Shown: in pieces, positions 24,598-36,169 of the stretch
Position numbering within the stretch: the first letter of the stretch is position 1
Layout of the letters: each line of letters opens with the position of its first letter
From: Mesaphorura yosii
Lineage: Eukaryota; Arthropoda; Collembola; Poduromorpha; Tullbergiidae
DNA: 64,000 bases
Assembly: GCA_009869945.1 (NCBI GenBank)
Contig: WIXG01000377.1
Location: forward strand, 1 to 64,000
Reading direction: 5' to 3'
Notes under the pieces: model-generated
The model's input: only the letters and a program-made list of their open reading frames with translations
Told to the model about the DNA's origin: nothing
Databases searched by the model: none
Position numbers and translations under genes: made by a program

Positions 24598-25083
24598 TTA
24601 GCACTGTATTTTGTTACTAATAAAGCTCAACAGCAATGCACTCGCCAAGAAGAGCGCGGAAACAAACTTCGCATTCGTAATTGCACCGGAGCATATGCCC
24701 AGCTTCTTATTCAAATCTGGTCGACTGCCGATGTTTTCACATTCTCCTTGAAGACATGCAATTGCCTGGTCAAACTTGATGTCGGGTCCGTCAGGAATGG
24801 AAAGGTCGACGGGCTCAACAGAGCAAACCGAGCCTCCCCGGGACTGACATATATTGGCGGTAGCATTCCAGGCCATGTTTATGGGCAAAAGTTGAGGCAG
24901 CGAGATGCAGCCGCATATGAAATCAGGCAAGCACACCATGAGCGTGTTGGAAGTGTCGCATTCAGTCACCGAGCTTTCGAAGTCCGTGCACTGGCCTCCG
25001 TACTCGGCACAAGTGATTGCCTGAACAAACAGGAGGAGGAGCAGCACGGTAGTTGACTGTCCCCGTGAAATTGATCGAAGCAT
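24598..25083 (-). CDS. Cysteine-rich secreted or GPI-anchored protein, uncharacterised
   Basis: A single open exon gives 161 residues from the start at 25083. An N-terminal signal peptide (TTVLLLLLFVQAITC) is followed by a compact domain with many cysteines in pairs (CGGQC-like spacing, CDTSNTLMVCLPDFICGC). The C-terminus is a hydrophobic stretch (FVSALFLASALLLSF) followed by only a few residues, as in GPI-anchor signals. A 3' splice-site-like CCTTCCAG lies just upstream of the start, so a non-coding first exon probably lies near 25.2 kb. The family was not recognised; it has the look of arthropod EB-module or similar Cys-rich proteins, but I cannot assign it. Confidence 0.68.
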   Translation of the reverse strand: MLRSISRGQSTTVLLLLLFVQAITCAEYGGQCTDFESSVTECDTSNTLMVCLPDFICGCISLPQLLPINMAWNATANICQSRGGSVCSVEPVDLSIPDGPDIKFDQAIACLQGECENIGSRPDLNKKLGICSGAITNAKFVSALFLASALLLSFISNKIQC

Positions 25084-25203
25084 CCTGAATCTGGAAGGTT
25101 AAATTAAAAGAACATGAACGCAAGAAATAACGACAATAAGGATGCTGGATACCTGAGGACGTAAGTCCCACACAGGATCGGTGATCGGTATTTGTTTCAA
25201 ACA

Positions 25204-26012
25204 AACGCGTCCGAAACTAAAAATGAAATGCCGAGTGATTTTATTTCGTGCACGGGCACCAACCTCTCAGCTGCAATTATAAACTCCAATAGTGAAACAC
25301 CACATTTTAAGTGTTATACTAATAAACTGTGTAACAGTATGCATGAATAAATTGGTAAAATGAGTTCTAAAATTGCACCGTCACCTTAATCGTAAATTTT
25401 GCACTTGTAAAGAATTTGACATTGAAACTGAAATGTCAACAAGTGATGTGCTTTCGAGCCGCGTGAAGGTGCGAACAGGTTACTATTACGAGAAATGACT
25501 CGCTATAGGAGCAGCACGGCACGGCTTGTGTAACCGTATTAACCCATTGAGGGCGGGTTGGGGTTTCGTAATTAATGTTTTAAGTACGGGCAGCTGAATC
25601 AATGTTCAGTTGTTAGGGCCCGGCGTCAATTGCGATAAACAAAACCAAAGAACCGAACGCACGACATGACCACGACCATCCAAAATGATAGAGCCACTAT
25701 CACTTATCGATTGCCTGGCGTTGTTAAAGTATCTTCCGCCTGTATCTAATCGATTCGGAGGCTTGTTTTATGTCATTTCGCTAATGCGAGAATGCGCATG
25801 CGCAAAATAGCATTAACAAATTGAGCTGAGTGGAATCCAGCGTTTCGACACGGCGAAAATTGAAAGGCGTAATTTACGCCCAATCTTGAAGTAGCGCCTC
25901 TTAATCATGTCATTATATGATACTTCAGGAAACTAATTTATTAAATCTTCTGAATAGTCTCGGCATTTAATTTTCTGCACGTTTTCACTGCTTCTACGCG
26001 AATCTGTCCGAC
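25204..26012. other. Intergenic between divergent secreted-protein genes
   Basis: Should hold the promoters of the minus-strand gene ending at 25083 and the plus-strand gene starting at 26013. No reading frame, repeat or RNA gene is supported. Confidence 0.4.
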
Positions 26013-26893
26013 ATGGCTCGCGTCCACTCTACAGTTGTTGTCGCGTTCCTCGTCTGGTCGCAATGCATCATTTTACTTGCAAATCTCGCGCAAGCTGTGA
26101 CGACGGGAGAGATTTACTCTTTGGACAACTACATCGATGGAAAGGTAAGGTACTCAGATTGAGGGTTTAGTCCGCTCAGTTTTCAATGCCAAGGGCAGGC
26201 TCAACTACGAAATTTGCGTTGCTTGTAGCTGCTGTCACTGGAAGCGCGCAACGGCGAAGATTTGGTCACAACTTCTGGGAGGAACATCGCCCTTCCTGGA
26301 CAAAGATTCATTGCGCGAACCAACAATGGTAACTAAATTTCAAAGCAGTGCAAGTTTACAAGCAAGCGCAAAGAGGAATCTTTCTTTCTGCAGACAACAC
26401 GTTCACATTGTTCCTTGAAGAGCAACAGTGGAATTGGGTCGAGCATATCGTCGAAAGCAATCAGCAGGTGAACATTAAAGTCACACCCAGAGTCCTGGAA
26501 GCCCGCATTGTGGATGGAGTGAAGGAAGTCGTTCAAGCTGTAAGTAACAAGTTTGCAAATTCATGTGCAAAGATTTGAGGTGATGTTTCTCCACGCCAGG
26601 TTTATAAAGGAACTTCCAGTAATCCGCAGAAGTGGTACATCGTGCCCAGCAACGAGAATGACCCTGACGAGGGAGTCATCACGAACTTATTGCACCGCGA
26701 ATGCATTGCCAATAACGGGTATAATGAAACATGCAATATGCTCAACTATTTCCGCATGTGCACACATCGTAATTTAATGCGTGTGCCTAAATCTTGCAGA
26801 ATTGGAAACCCTGCAACACTGGAAATTTGTAATCGCAATGACCCGAGACAAGTCTTCAAATTCGCAAATCGTACGCGCGGACGATGCTACTGA
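26013..26893 (+). CDS. Secreted protein, possible beta-trefoil-like fold
   Basis: Four exons (26013-26144, 26229-26328, 26394-26539, 26600-26893) join in frame to 223 residues. There is a clear signal peptide (VVVAFLVWSQCIILLANLAQA). The mature protein has several short strand-like segments such as LLSLEARNGEDLV, TFTLFLEEQQW and QKWYIVPSNE. The last resembles the W-x-[IV]-x-P closing of beta-trefoil repeats, but this is only a resemblance. Four cysteines lie in the C-terminal half. AATAAA at 26964-26969 follows. The family was not recognised; a lectin-like or extracellular binding protein is a guess. Confidence 0.66.
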
Positions 26894-27235
26894 GACGCCA
26901 TTTCTATTCTTATGATTTACTCTTGGAACACTGTTTGTTTATATAGTGCTGGTCACCATTAGAAATAAATTAAGCGGTTTTATTTACGCTTATTAAGCTT
27001 ATTAAACGCGGTTTTGTTTACACGCATCACAGAGAATTGCTGTTGTTGGTTCATATCAGCCTGTTTGATTCCTTTGACCATTTTCACTCATTTCTATCAA
27101 ATTGAAATCGTGCCATTATGGGCTTAACGCTGGCCCGCATGCACAAGTCAGTACATTTTAGTCGACGAGAGTCCAATATTCCAATAATATGCTGCTCCTA
27201 GTAGTTGGAGAAATTGTTTCTTGATAAGTGCAAGA
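26894..27235. other. Intergenic, 3' UTR plus SAXO promoter side
   Basis: Contains the poly(A) signal AATAAA at 26964-26969. No other feature seen. Confidence 0.4.
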
Positions 27236-28180
27236 ATGTCCGCCAAATGCGTGGTCCAGGGTGAGAGCGAAGTCAGCCCGCTGAAATTCTGTTCCGGAAC
27301 TTGTGAATTTGGTAAGGTACAATTATAGTGTGCGGACCTGATTTTGAGAACCCCAGGTCTGCTTAATGTTTACTCTTTTACTGGGAAAGTTGACCAATGG
27401 CTCCGTACACGCAGGTTCAAGCGAGTATGCACTTGCGTACACCGCCGACTCGTCACGTCACTCGGTCTCTGCTGGTGACGCCCGTCCAACCACTGTAAGC
27501 AGTCTTCGTGGAGCTGACTCTGGTAAATAAGGTTTCGCTGCTGAATTTATTATAAATGAAGCACATGTATTTTAATTTGATTTAATTTGGCAGAATACAA
27601 GTCGTTTGGACCAAAAGCTCCGTACTCAAAGCCTTGCAAGCCGGTTTGGATGGTGAACAAGTACAAATCTACATTCGACCTGAAATCTGACCCCAATGCA
27701 AAATTTGATGGGACCACGGTGTACAAGGATGATTTTATGGACAAATCCTCAGTGCCAGCGGTGACTGCGGTGGAAACTGAAATGCTCAACCCTCATCAGC
27801 CTGGCCGTGGTGAGTGCGAAAGTGTACGTGAATCTGGCACAACTCTTGACGCTGGTGAGTTAATAGTCGAAGTTCCGGATGCTAATCTGACAGCTATAGC
27901 AGAAGTGTTGAAATCCCCAGATAACGGCGCCAGAGAAATGGTCAAGAAAGAACCCGAAGAGCCAGATATCAAAATTGTGTACTCCTCGTTCGATAACGTG
28001 AACCTGAGGCCTCAACATAGAACAGATCAAGAAATTGTTGCACCTCCTTCACCATCTGAGCCGCCAAAACAGAAATCCTGCCTTGTGCCACCTTCGCACG
28101 GTCGGAGAAAAGTGTCCAATGAACCAAGTTTGTACGCTACGCCTGTACTAAGGTATTTCATGAACTCAATTCGGAGGTAG
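27236..28180 (+). CDS. SAXO/MAP6-like microtubule-stabilising protein
   Basis: Three exons (27236-27311, 27415-27522, 27594-28180) join in frame to 256 residues. The third exon begins with EYKSFGPKAPYSKPCKP and continues to KFDGTTVYKDDFMD. The pattern F-x-G-x-T-x-Y-x-x-D-[FY] is the Mn-type microtubule-binding motif of the SAXO/MAP6 (FAM154) family. An earlier SSEYALAYT may be a degenerate copy. The rest is polar and rich in Pro, Glu and Ser, probably disordered. SAXO proteins bind and stabilise axonemal and centriolar microtubules. Only one clear motif is present where human SAXO1 has a dozen, so the repeat array is short. Cilium or sperm expression is expected from the family, not shown here. 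Confidence 0.66.
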
Positions 28181-28981
28181 TTGGATTTTGTCAATTCAGT
28201 TCATGGTAATCAGTTTAGTGGTTGAACAAAGACCTATATTTACTAAATTCACAATTTTTATAGAAAGCCTTATTAAAGACTATTAATAATTAAATTTTCC
28301 GAGATTCGGGGTTTTTCGTTAGAAGCGCATATTTATATTTCTTCAATCTCTTCTGTTCACATAAGTGTCCCTGCCTTTAAATCTGCAGCTAACGTCTACA
28401 TTATTTCGAAGGAGTCGGAGTTGTCACACATTATCATTCATTCATTTTCTTCGTTGAATGGAACCGGATGACTCTTACCATCTTACTATAATCGACACTT
28501 TTGCTGCGGCACTTGCCACCTGCTGAGGACACGTATCAAAGCATGAACAATGGGCTTTGATTTGCACAGATTGAACACATGTCTCACAGGCGTTGACGGT
28601 GTGAGTTTCACATTTCAGGTTCAACGGTTTCTGAAGAATGAAGTTGTTCACTAGTACTAGTAGGTGTAATAACCAAATCTTCGTAACTTTTTGGAGTTCT
28701 CGTTGCATTCTCAATCAGCTGGGTTCCACCTGGCGCACGGATAGTTCTCGCTGGATTTGGGCATTGAATGGCGGCGTTAGACAAATGCAGGTGTACGAAA
28801 TAATAGCATGAAATAACATGTCCCTTTAAATACTGAGCCGAACTTGGCCTTAGACATTTACAGTCAAGAAATAGTTTCAGCAAAAGCGCCAGAATTAAAC
28901 CGGCAACGCGAACGACTGACGACTTATCAGATGATAATCTGATTTTATTCAATGGAATTACACAAATTCTTCAAGTCATAA
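28181..28981. other. Between the SAXO-like and LAPTM-like genes, no supported gene
   Basis: The two neighbours converge here, so both 3' UTRs fall in this stretch. A minus-strand open frame of about 114 codons (28608-28952) encodes a hydrophobic segment and a Thr/Ser-rich end but starts without ATG. It is not accepted as a gene. Confidence 0.4.
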
Positions 28982-29804
28982 TCAGTCCGAATCTCGCAGC
29001 AGATACTTCTTGACTGGTGTTTCTTTCACGTCCCTCTGAGACACGGCGCCCTTTGATTTACTTGACCCTTTGAACTTTGACGATGGTGTCTGACCTTTCG
29101 ACGGGCCTTCGCCGAACTTCTCATACGTACTGCGAAGTGCGGGTTGAGCAAGAATATTCATCAAGAAGTAAATGACCACCCACAGAAGGTATGAGACCAC
29201 ACAGAAGAGGAAAGCGGATGAGATGAAGCCGATCAGGTACAGGACACGATACTTGGCCTTGGTCATTGTTGCAATGAACGTCCCGACCATGATTGTGCAG
29301 TAGGAGACGTCTGCCACTGTGGTGGTGACAATCCAAGGTAGAATCATGCAGATCGAGTACTAGACAAGAATACATTCGGTTTAGGCATTTGTAACACGAC
29401 AGCATTACTGAATGCATTGCTTACATATCGAACTCCCACGAACAGTAAAATGGACATGAAGATAAGAAGAATGTGTACTGCGATCATCCCTGTTAGTGTC
29501 ATAATTGCACAAGAACTGACCACAGAGAGCGTAGGATTCCGCAGTTAGAACCGTACCGTAATATCCTTCGTCCGACGCGATTCCAATCTGCATCCGATCC
29601 TCTTCAGGGACTTCTTCAGTGCCATGGCCAAATATGCATATCATAATCAGCTGCATTATGAAGTGCTGCCGAATGTCAAGTCAAAGAAATAGTGTGATGA
29701 GGTGAAACTAGTGATGAATTTCGGTCACTTACTGCGGTTGACACAAAGGAGACAATCGTGGCACCTTGCTGTGAATTGCACCCACAAGAACCACACGGAT
29801 GCAT
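28982..29804 (-). CDS. Four-transmembrane protein, LAPTM-like
   Basis: Four exons (29804-29733, 29665-29557, 29489-29425, 29359-28982) join in frame to 207 residues. The start MHPCGSCGCNSQQGATI gives a short Cys-rich cytosolic head running straight into helix 1 (VSFVSTAHFIMQLIMICIF). An acidic loop follows, then helix 2 (MIAVHILLIFMSILLFVGV), helix 3 (around VADVSYCTIMVGTFIATM) and helix 4 (FISSAFLFCVVSYLLWVVIYF). The tail is basic and rich in Lys and Ser. LAPTM4/5 lysosomal proteins share the Cys-rich head, GT-I start of helix 1 and four-helix plan, but their PY motifs are not seen here. Assignment is by topology and weak similarity. The third intron boundary was fixed by needing a normal-sized 67-bp intron in the right phase. 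Confidence 0.62.
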
Positions 29805-30066
29805 TGCGGAAGAGTTTTGTAGTAAAATGATGGAGCTGAGTCCAAAGTGAACCTTTTGCTCCTGCCTTTTGTTTAAATTAGAAACGTTTGTGGAGAACGC
29901 ATCAACTGAACGCATTGACTTGAGTTTGACAACTTCCAACGACTTCCGATTTTTAATTGTCGGGCTGAGGCGAAAAATTCCATTCCTCGATTTGCTCAAT
30001 AAATAAACAAACAATTTTAACTGAAATAACAATTAAATACAGTGGGGGTCTTCACATAATCGGTCG

Positions 30067-30367
30067 GTAAAGAAGTAAAGGCCGGTAAAGCAAATCTATA
30101 CTAAAGACTTGGCAGTTTCCTTAGGAAATTGCTTTACTTTTCTCTTACTTCTTTACCTGCCAAAGAGTTAGGTAAAGCAGTAAAGAAGTAGAGCCGGTCA
30201 GTTTGATATTTCTCAACTTGATCTCTGACAGAATCGGCTAAGAGCAACGAGCAACGACTGGTTCAAAGAATCCGTTTACTCTTTTACCCGATAAGAACGC
30301 AAGTGCGTTCAAATGAAATGGATGTAAACCAGTAAAGCTTTACGCCCTTACACGCTTACGCCTTTAC
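30067..30367. repeat. Cluster of GTAAAG/CTTTAC motifs with inverted repeats
   Basis: GTAAAG or its complement CTTTAC occurs at 30067, 30075, 30085, 30132, 30151, 30172, 30180, 30332, 30338 and 30362. Two perfect 11-nt arms, TACTTCTTTAC (30146-30156) and GTAAAGAAGTA (30180-30190), face each other across 23 nt. GTAAAGAAGTAAAG at 30067 repeats the right arm. The site AGTAAAGCTTTAC near 30331 is itself palindromic. Spacing is irregular, so this is not a simple tandem array. It could be a clustered binding site or a remnant of a small inverted-repeat element. Confidence 0.6.
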
Positions 30368-31185
30368 TGAGCTTTTTACTTTTTGAATACCTCCAGTATG
30401 TTCAGAAATTAATAGCTAATCATAACTGATAATGATTAATGATGAAAAAATCCACAACTCGAATGTTGCAGTGCCTTTGAATGCAAAAAATGAAACAGCT
30501 AGTGCTGTATTGCTTTAGCTCCTTTCAGGGAAATGACACAGCAGCGTGAAATGCGTGCACGTTACTTTGCGAGTGTCGTATCGACATTTGTTCACGACAA
30601 AGTTTAGCCTAAGCTTTATGATGCCAAAGCAATATACCTGTGACCGCTGCGATGAGTTAAGGCACAGGCTAGTGGACTACTCAGTACCACAAACTCGACC
30701 CATTCGGCAAAAAGAACTCGACGATCATAGAGATCAATGTAAGAAAATCGAAACACCAAATCATTCAGTATTTAATTTTTTGGTTTATGTTATGCGGCAT
30801 TTCTCACGTCGTTATCACCGATCCATGGAATGCACGACGCATTCAAGATCGCTCGCATAGGTCCGTGGTTTTAAAAAAGAGATTCTACATTGTCTCATCT
30901 TGCCCCGCAAGCACAGATCAAAAGACAAATGGAGAAAGAAGACTGTGATTTTCCTTTTGCTACCATCGTGTGTAAGTGTGAATGATTAATGACGATGAAG
31001 GAGAAAGCATGCAATAGTTGCGGCAAAATGAAGAAGAAAGTTACATTGCTGCTATTTCGACAGGTCACAGTCGTCGTTACACATTACTGAATCGTATTTT
31101 CATTTTCACGTTTCGTTGCGCTCATCCCGTAACACAGAAGAACAATAATAATCTTCGATGGACCCATGTGCTGTGCATGAACAAC

Positions 31186-31345
31186 CTGTACAAAGTCAAA
31201 ATGAAGTCGTATCGATGACATCCGGTCTGAAATTTTGGAAAGAACTGTACAAAGTCAAAATGAAGTCGTATCTACAACATTCGGCCTGAATCTTTGGAAA
31301 AACCTGTACAAAGTCATAATGAAGTCGTATCGACGACACGCAGAC
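31186..31345 (+). repeat. Three-copy tandem repeat, unit about 58-60 bp
   Basis: The segment beginning CTGTACAAAGTCAAAATGAA recurs at 31186, 31244 and 31304, spaced 58 and 60 bp. The third copy is partial and diverged. Within the unit, AAGTCGTATC, CGG-CTGAA and TTTGGAA are shared between copies. No open frame spans it convincingly. Confidence 0.8.
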
Positions 31346-34030
31346 TTCATTCCATGTCCGTTAAACTATTAAGCGAGTATCAGACCCCTGTTAACAGTTT
31401 AAGAATGAATTGTATGGAAATCAGCATTCCTCTATTCTGCAGCGCCTTAACTTTGGAAATTTCCTGAATAATTATTAGGCAAGCATGAATGATTGTTCTC
31501 GTAATCGTGGGCAAAACCATTGTAAGTCGAGTATATTGGAACCTGTACATGTGCGGGTGGGCCAAGTCGGCCAAGATTGCTACAGTTGTGTCTTAGTCAT
31601 ACGGTTTGAATCACAATAAACAATTTCACATGATCCTTCAATCTCTGACTCTAAACACGAATGTTGTGTTTACTGGTTATGAAGAGCCCGTTGAGCCCAA
31701 CGAAGCCCAGATTCGAGATATTCGTCATGCCTTTGCGTTTGCGAGTCTGCGAGTACGCCTAATGAATTTGTCTCTTGAACTTGGTTCTGCTGTGCCACAT
31801 CACATTTCGCGTACACCACATGATGATTACTCGGTTAGTGTTAGTGCACATGCACTAAGCTGTACTAATGGTGAATATGCAGAGAATAAAGAGTCTTTAA
31901 ATATATGCAAAGTGTGTAGCGTGTAGCAAGGCGTTTTGTCTCAAGAAGTAAGTCAAAGAAGATTGTACGCGTACCGAGCGCTCATTTTTTGCGAACAGCT
32001 TCAGAGTAGTGAATCAACGCAACTCATCTCATTTCATAAACCATAAACAGCATGCCAGGCAAATACCAAAAGTTGTAACACTGAAACATAGTTTACAAGG
32101 TCAAGAGGAGACAGTACAAACAACGACGGATCTTGAGAGTCAGTGAAGAAAGACGGACAGACGGAGACGACGGTCTTAGTTTAATGTGAGCGCAAATTAA
32201 TACTGTCAGCACGGAGCACCCACGAAGTTAAAGCTCCAGAGAATTTAAAGGGCAGTGACGTTGATTCATGTGTCACGGTGCGTTGATGAGTTTGTTTATA
32301 TGTGCCAGTTAAGGAGAGCTTCCAGCAACCAGCCCTGCTCGCGACGTTCTTGAGATTCGGGTAAGTGAATTTTTTCATAATTTACGTTTGCGTGTGGGTC
32401 GCGGAAGATGTTAAGGCGTCCAGCGTCTTGGAAGTCCATGCTCAATTCTGAATTCATAATTGACTTGAGCGTTGATCCACATTTGAATCACAAGTACAAT
32501 GTACTAAGTGGGCTAGTTCCTTTCTGCGCACGCACTCGTGCATCCATTCACTCGCATTCTTCTTGGACTTGGCTCTGCGTTTGTGAGTGTGTATACCGGC
32601 GTGGCGGCATAGGAATGACGAAGGCAAGTAGAATGAAGCAGAAGTTGACGAGAAGCACCGGGATAAATAAAACCTGAACTCTTTCCGATTTGCGAAATTG
32701 CGAACCTTTGGTTGCGTACCGGAAAACCATCAAAACTTGTTGAGGAATCTCCACCTGACTGGTCGGATCATATCAAATGTGAATGAGCCTAATTTCCTAA
32801 CTTTCATTCGCAACATTTGCCGAATAGTCATTCACTTACAATCCTACTTAATTTATCGATTCTAATTATTCGCATGTCCTGTTCTCCAGCCTATTGTCAT
32901 TTCGTTATGGCCTGCTTCGAAATGCGAACGATTTCGCCGAGGACATTTCACATTTGCAAGTCGTCTTGCTTGAGAGCAGTCATTGTTTTCATTTATTCAT
33001 TGTTCCACGCAAGCAAATTCGGCATCGGCACTGGTACTGCACGAAGTATCGATCTACTGGCTGATGTCTGCAAATTCGTCAAGAGAAAACAGAAACACGC
33101 TATCAATTGCACATCAATATTAAAAGCCGGCTGGCTGATGCTCTACAACAGGGCTAACAGGTACAGCCAGTCGAGTCGGCACTTTTGAGTCCTGTTTCTA
33201 ACAGAACACCAACGCCCGCGTGAATCTTAGAGTCAGCTTATCTTCTAAACAAGCATAAATCAACGAGCAAACGGAAAAAGCTGTAGTTTGTAATTTGCCA
33301 TTGCACAGCACAGTTTACGAGTCACAAGTGCTGGACGTCGATTTTGACATGACACACACGTTGCGTTGTTACATCATCAGCTGCGGCTTATTGTAAAGAC
33401 TTACTCGACCGAGTTGGCTACGAGTTGAAGAATCTCGCTCATTAATAATAATTAGTCAGTATTCTTTTCCTCTACTCTGAGCTGCTCCAGCAGTCGTCCT
33501 GCGTCTGCCGTTGTGTCAAGCCTTATCGATTTGCAGCTCGTGTCGTTTTTGTTTCAGATTCAGCAAAGTTTGCCCAACATTTTGACATTCTCAGCGTGGG
33601 AGCAGAATTGACTTGAAATCAACGTAAAGAAGACGCACAAGGTAAGATCTTAAATTAACCACAATTGGTAAGCCGCAAGCGGGTTAATTCATGGGTTTGG
33701 AAACACGTAGCCATAACTTCGGGTTAATTTTTCAAAGCGTCAAGTTCTTTTGTCTGTTTTTATTCGAGATTTTCGGTACGCATGTTGTATGTCACCATTG
33801 TGAAATTACGAGTGATAATCGGCCATGAGTTCGTTGGGACACGAGTTAATGCACTGGGAACAATACGCTAAATACTTCCTTAAGTTCGACCCAGCAGGTT
33901 TGAAATGACAAAGTCAGTTTATTTGTAAAACATCAAAACATTGAAAACGTTAGTTTGGGGTAACGCGACACATCAACAATCTTAAAAGAAATATTCTGGT
34001 TGGAACTGAAAACTCTCTTGAAACAATCTT

Positions 34031-34112
34031 CTGGAAACAATTCTCCTGGAACAATTTGTTGGGAACAATTTGCTGGAAATAATTTATTGTCGGCAACAAT
34101 TCTGTTGGAACT
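34031..34112 (+). repeat. Short tandem repeat of GGAACAATT-type units
   Basis: About five imperfect copies of a 15-18 bp unit, variants of CTGGAACAATTTGTTG, lie directly one after another. The array ends about 155 bp before the guanine deaminase start codon, so it is in or near the promoter. Confidence 0.7.
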
Positions 34113-34268
34113 TGCTGCGTCAAAGTTAAGGACGTTCGAACTAATCATTGACCCGTCTCTCGTCCAGTCCATGACCGAATCGCACTAGCAGTTTGCACTG
34201 AAAGTAGTTCGAACTCCTGATATTCGAGTTGGTAATTGACTGAGCACTTCGATCTTTGACAAAGGAAG

Positions 34269-36169
34269 ATGTCTGGAATCTCTTTTGAGAAAGATGTTGA
34301 CGGCATTCGCGTGTTCCTCGGCTCCTACGTTCATTCCGAGTCCAAAGAAAGACCACTCGTCATCAAATCAAATGGAGTAATTGGGGTGGAAAATGGCAAG
34401 GTGAGAATAGCCAGCAATTATAGAAAATCGATGTGGTCGGAATTGGAATATGTGAAGGCATGAGACATGTTAATTTCCGTAGATTATTTTTGTGGACATT
34501 GAAGATAATCTTGAGATTCTAAAACAGAAATATTCTTTTACAAGCTACAACATTTATGTCATTGGAAGAGGGTAAGACGACTCAAGAATTTTACTCATGC
34601 ACTATGCACTGCTGAGCCTCCAAAAAAAGTGCAGTTTTACTACGCAATGTTGAATTCTAGCGAATTCCTGATGCCTGGCATGATTGACACGCACATCCAT
34701 GCCCCACAATATCCGAATGCCGGTCTTGGACTGGACATGCAGCTCCTTGACTGGTTACTCACGTACACATTTCCAATGGAAGCTCGGTTCCAAGATCCAG
34801 CATTCGCAAGGTCCTGCTACAAGAAAGTTGTGGTAAGCGCGTAAAAGCGTGATGGGATTTTTTTTCTCTTCCTCCAGCGATTTAGCGACGAGAGGTAAAA
34901 TGAGACATGTCTTGCATTTCCAGCAACGAACTCTGTACAACGGCACGACCACCGCGTCCTACTTTGCCACAATCCATAAGCAAGCTTGTGAAATCCTGGC
35001 GGACGTTGTAGAACAGCTTGGACAACGTGCGTTGATTGGAAAAGTGTGCATGGACATCAATTCGCCCGACTACTACATCGAAACAACTGAAGAATCTCTC
35101 AAGTCCACGGAGGAGTTTGTTCAGAATTTACTTAAAAGAAAAGTAAGGCTAAGTCTGGAATTCTGCTTCATTGTGCTGTGCGTATGATTGAAATGACCAC
35201 CCGTTTTTTTGTTGCTCTTATATTCTAGTCCAACAAAGTCAAACCAACAATCACGCCGAGGTTTGCGCTCTCGTGTTCGGAAAAGTTGATGGCGGGCCTT
35301 GCTGAATTGGCCAAGAAGTATAACGTCAATGTTCAGGTAATTGATTACAAGAAATTGGTTGCGTCATCGTATATAAAATGTTGAATGCGAAATGTATTCT
35401 ATCTGGCAGACGCACTTATGCGAGTCCGAGGCTGAGATTGCCCGTGTTCTGGAAATGTACCCTGCCCAAGCATCGTACACGGAAGTTTATGAGAAGACTG
35501 GGCTTTTAACTGACAAGGTATGCCAAAGGCTCTCCTACGTGAAGGGATTTAATGTGATACTTGTCTATTTTTACAAGACAATAATGGCGCACTGTGTTCA
35601 CATGAAACAAGACGAAGTTGAGCTGTTGAGAAAGTACGCGACAAGTGTCTCGCACTGCCCCGTCTCCAACATTGACATCCTGAGTGGTCTTTGTCCAGTG
35701 AAGACGCTGGTTCGTGATGGGGTTAAAGTTGGACTTGGAACTGGTAAGCCCGAAAGTACTCGATTTCTCAGAACTACAATTGCAGCTGCTTAATCTCTTC
35801 CTTGCAGATGTTTCTGGAGGGCACAGTCCGTCTATGCTGGATGTAATGCGGTACGCAATCATCACGTCTAAAATACTGTACATGCAAAATCCCGACTACA
35901 AACCACTGACGCACCAAGACGTGTTCTACTTGAGCACTCTTGGCGGTGCCGAAGCTCTGTCAATGGAGAACGAGATTGGCAACTTCCAAGTCGGCAAGTC
36001 CTTCGATGCACTCCACATCGACCTCGCCTCAACCGGCTCTCCTATTCACTTGTTCACGGGTCAGACACTGAACGAAATGATTGAGAAGTTCATCATGCTG
36101 GGAGATGACAGAAACATTTGCCAAGTATTTGTCGAAGGAACAAAAGTTAAACATTCTGAAAGTTGCTAG
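34269..36169 (+). CDS. Gda: Guanine deaminase
   Basis: Eight exons (34269-34400, 34483-34571, 34661-34832, 34924-35142, 35229-35336, 35410-35517, 35578-35743, 35808-36169) join in frame to 451 residues, close to the human 454. The amidohydrolase zinc motif is PGMIDTHIHAPQY, with both histidines present. THLCESEAE and the metal/substrate histidines of MAHCVHM follow, then the catalytic aspartate of GLGTDVSGGHS, which is built across the last splice junction. The enzyme converts guanine to xanthine and ammonia in the cytosol during purine catabolism. All expected catalytic residues are present. One acceptor (before 35578) is AAG instead of CAG or TAG. AATAAA at 36264-36269 is the likely poly(A) signal. 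Confidence 0.96.

Larger units (their letters stand above)
29805..34268. other. 4.5 kb gene-poor stretch with local repeats
   Basis: No protein gene is supported. Several frames of 60-125 codons occur, but none has a family signal, a good start and splice sites together. The stretch holds a cluster of GTAAAG palindromes (about 30067-30367), a three-copy tandem repeat (31186-31345) and a short GGAACAATT tandem repeat (34031-34112), listed separately. Its right end should hold the guanine deaminase promoter. Confidence 0.45.

Noticed and set aside
28608-28952. Minus-strand frame of 114 codons with a hydrophobic segment
   Set aside because: It starts at TTG with no ATG, no upstream exon was found, and it lies in the convergent 3' region of two genes.
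30546-30860. Frame with a CDRC and H-C pattern like a zinc finger
   Set aside because: Spacing fits no known finger class and there is no start or splice support.
31606-31926. Plus-strand frame of 106 codons
   Set aside because: No ATG start, no family resemblance and no splice context; probably chance in a gene-poor stretch.
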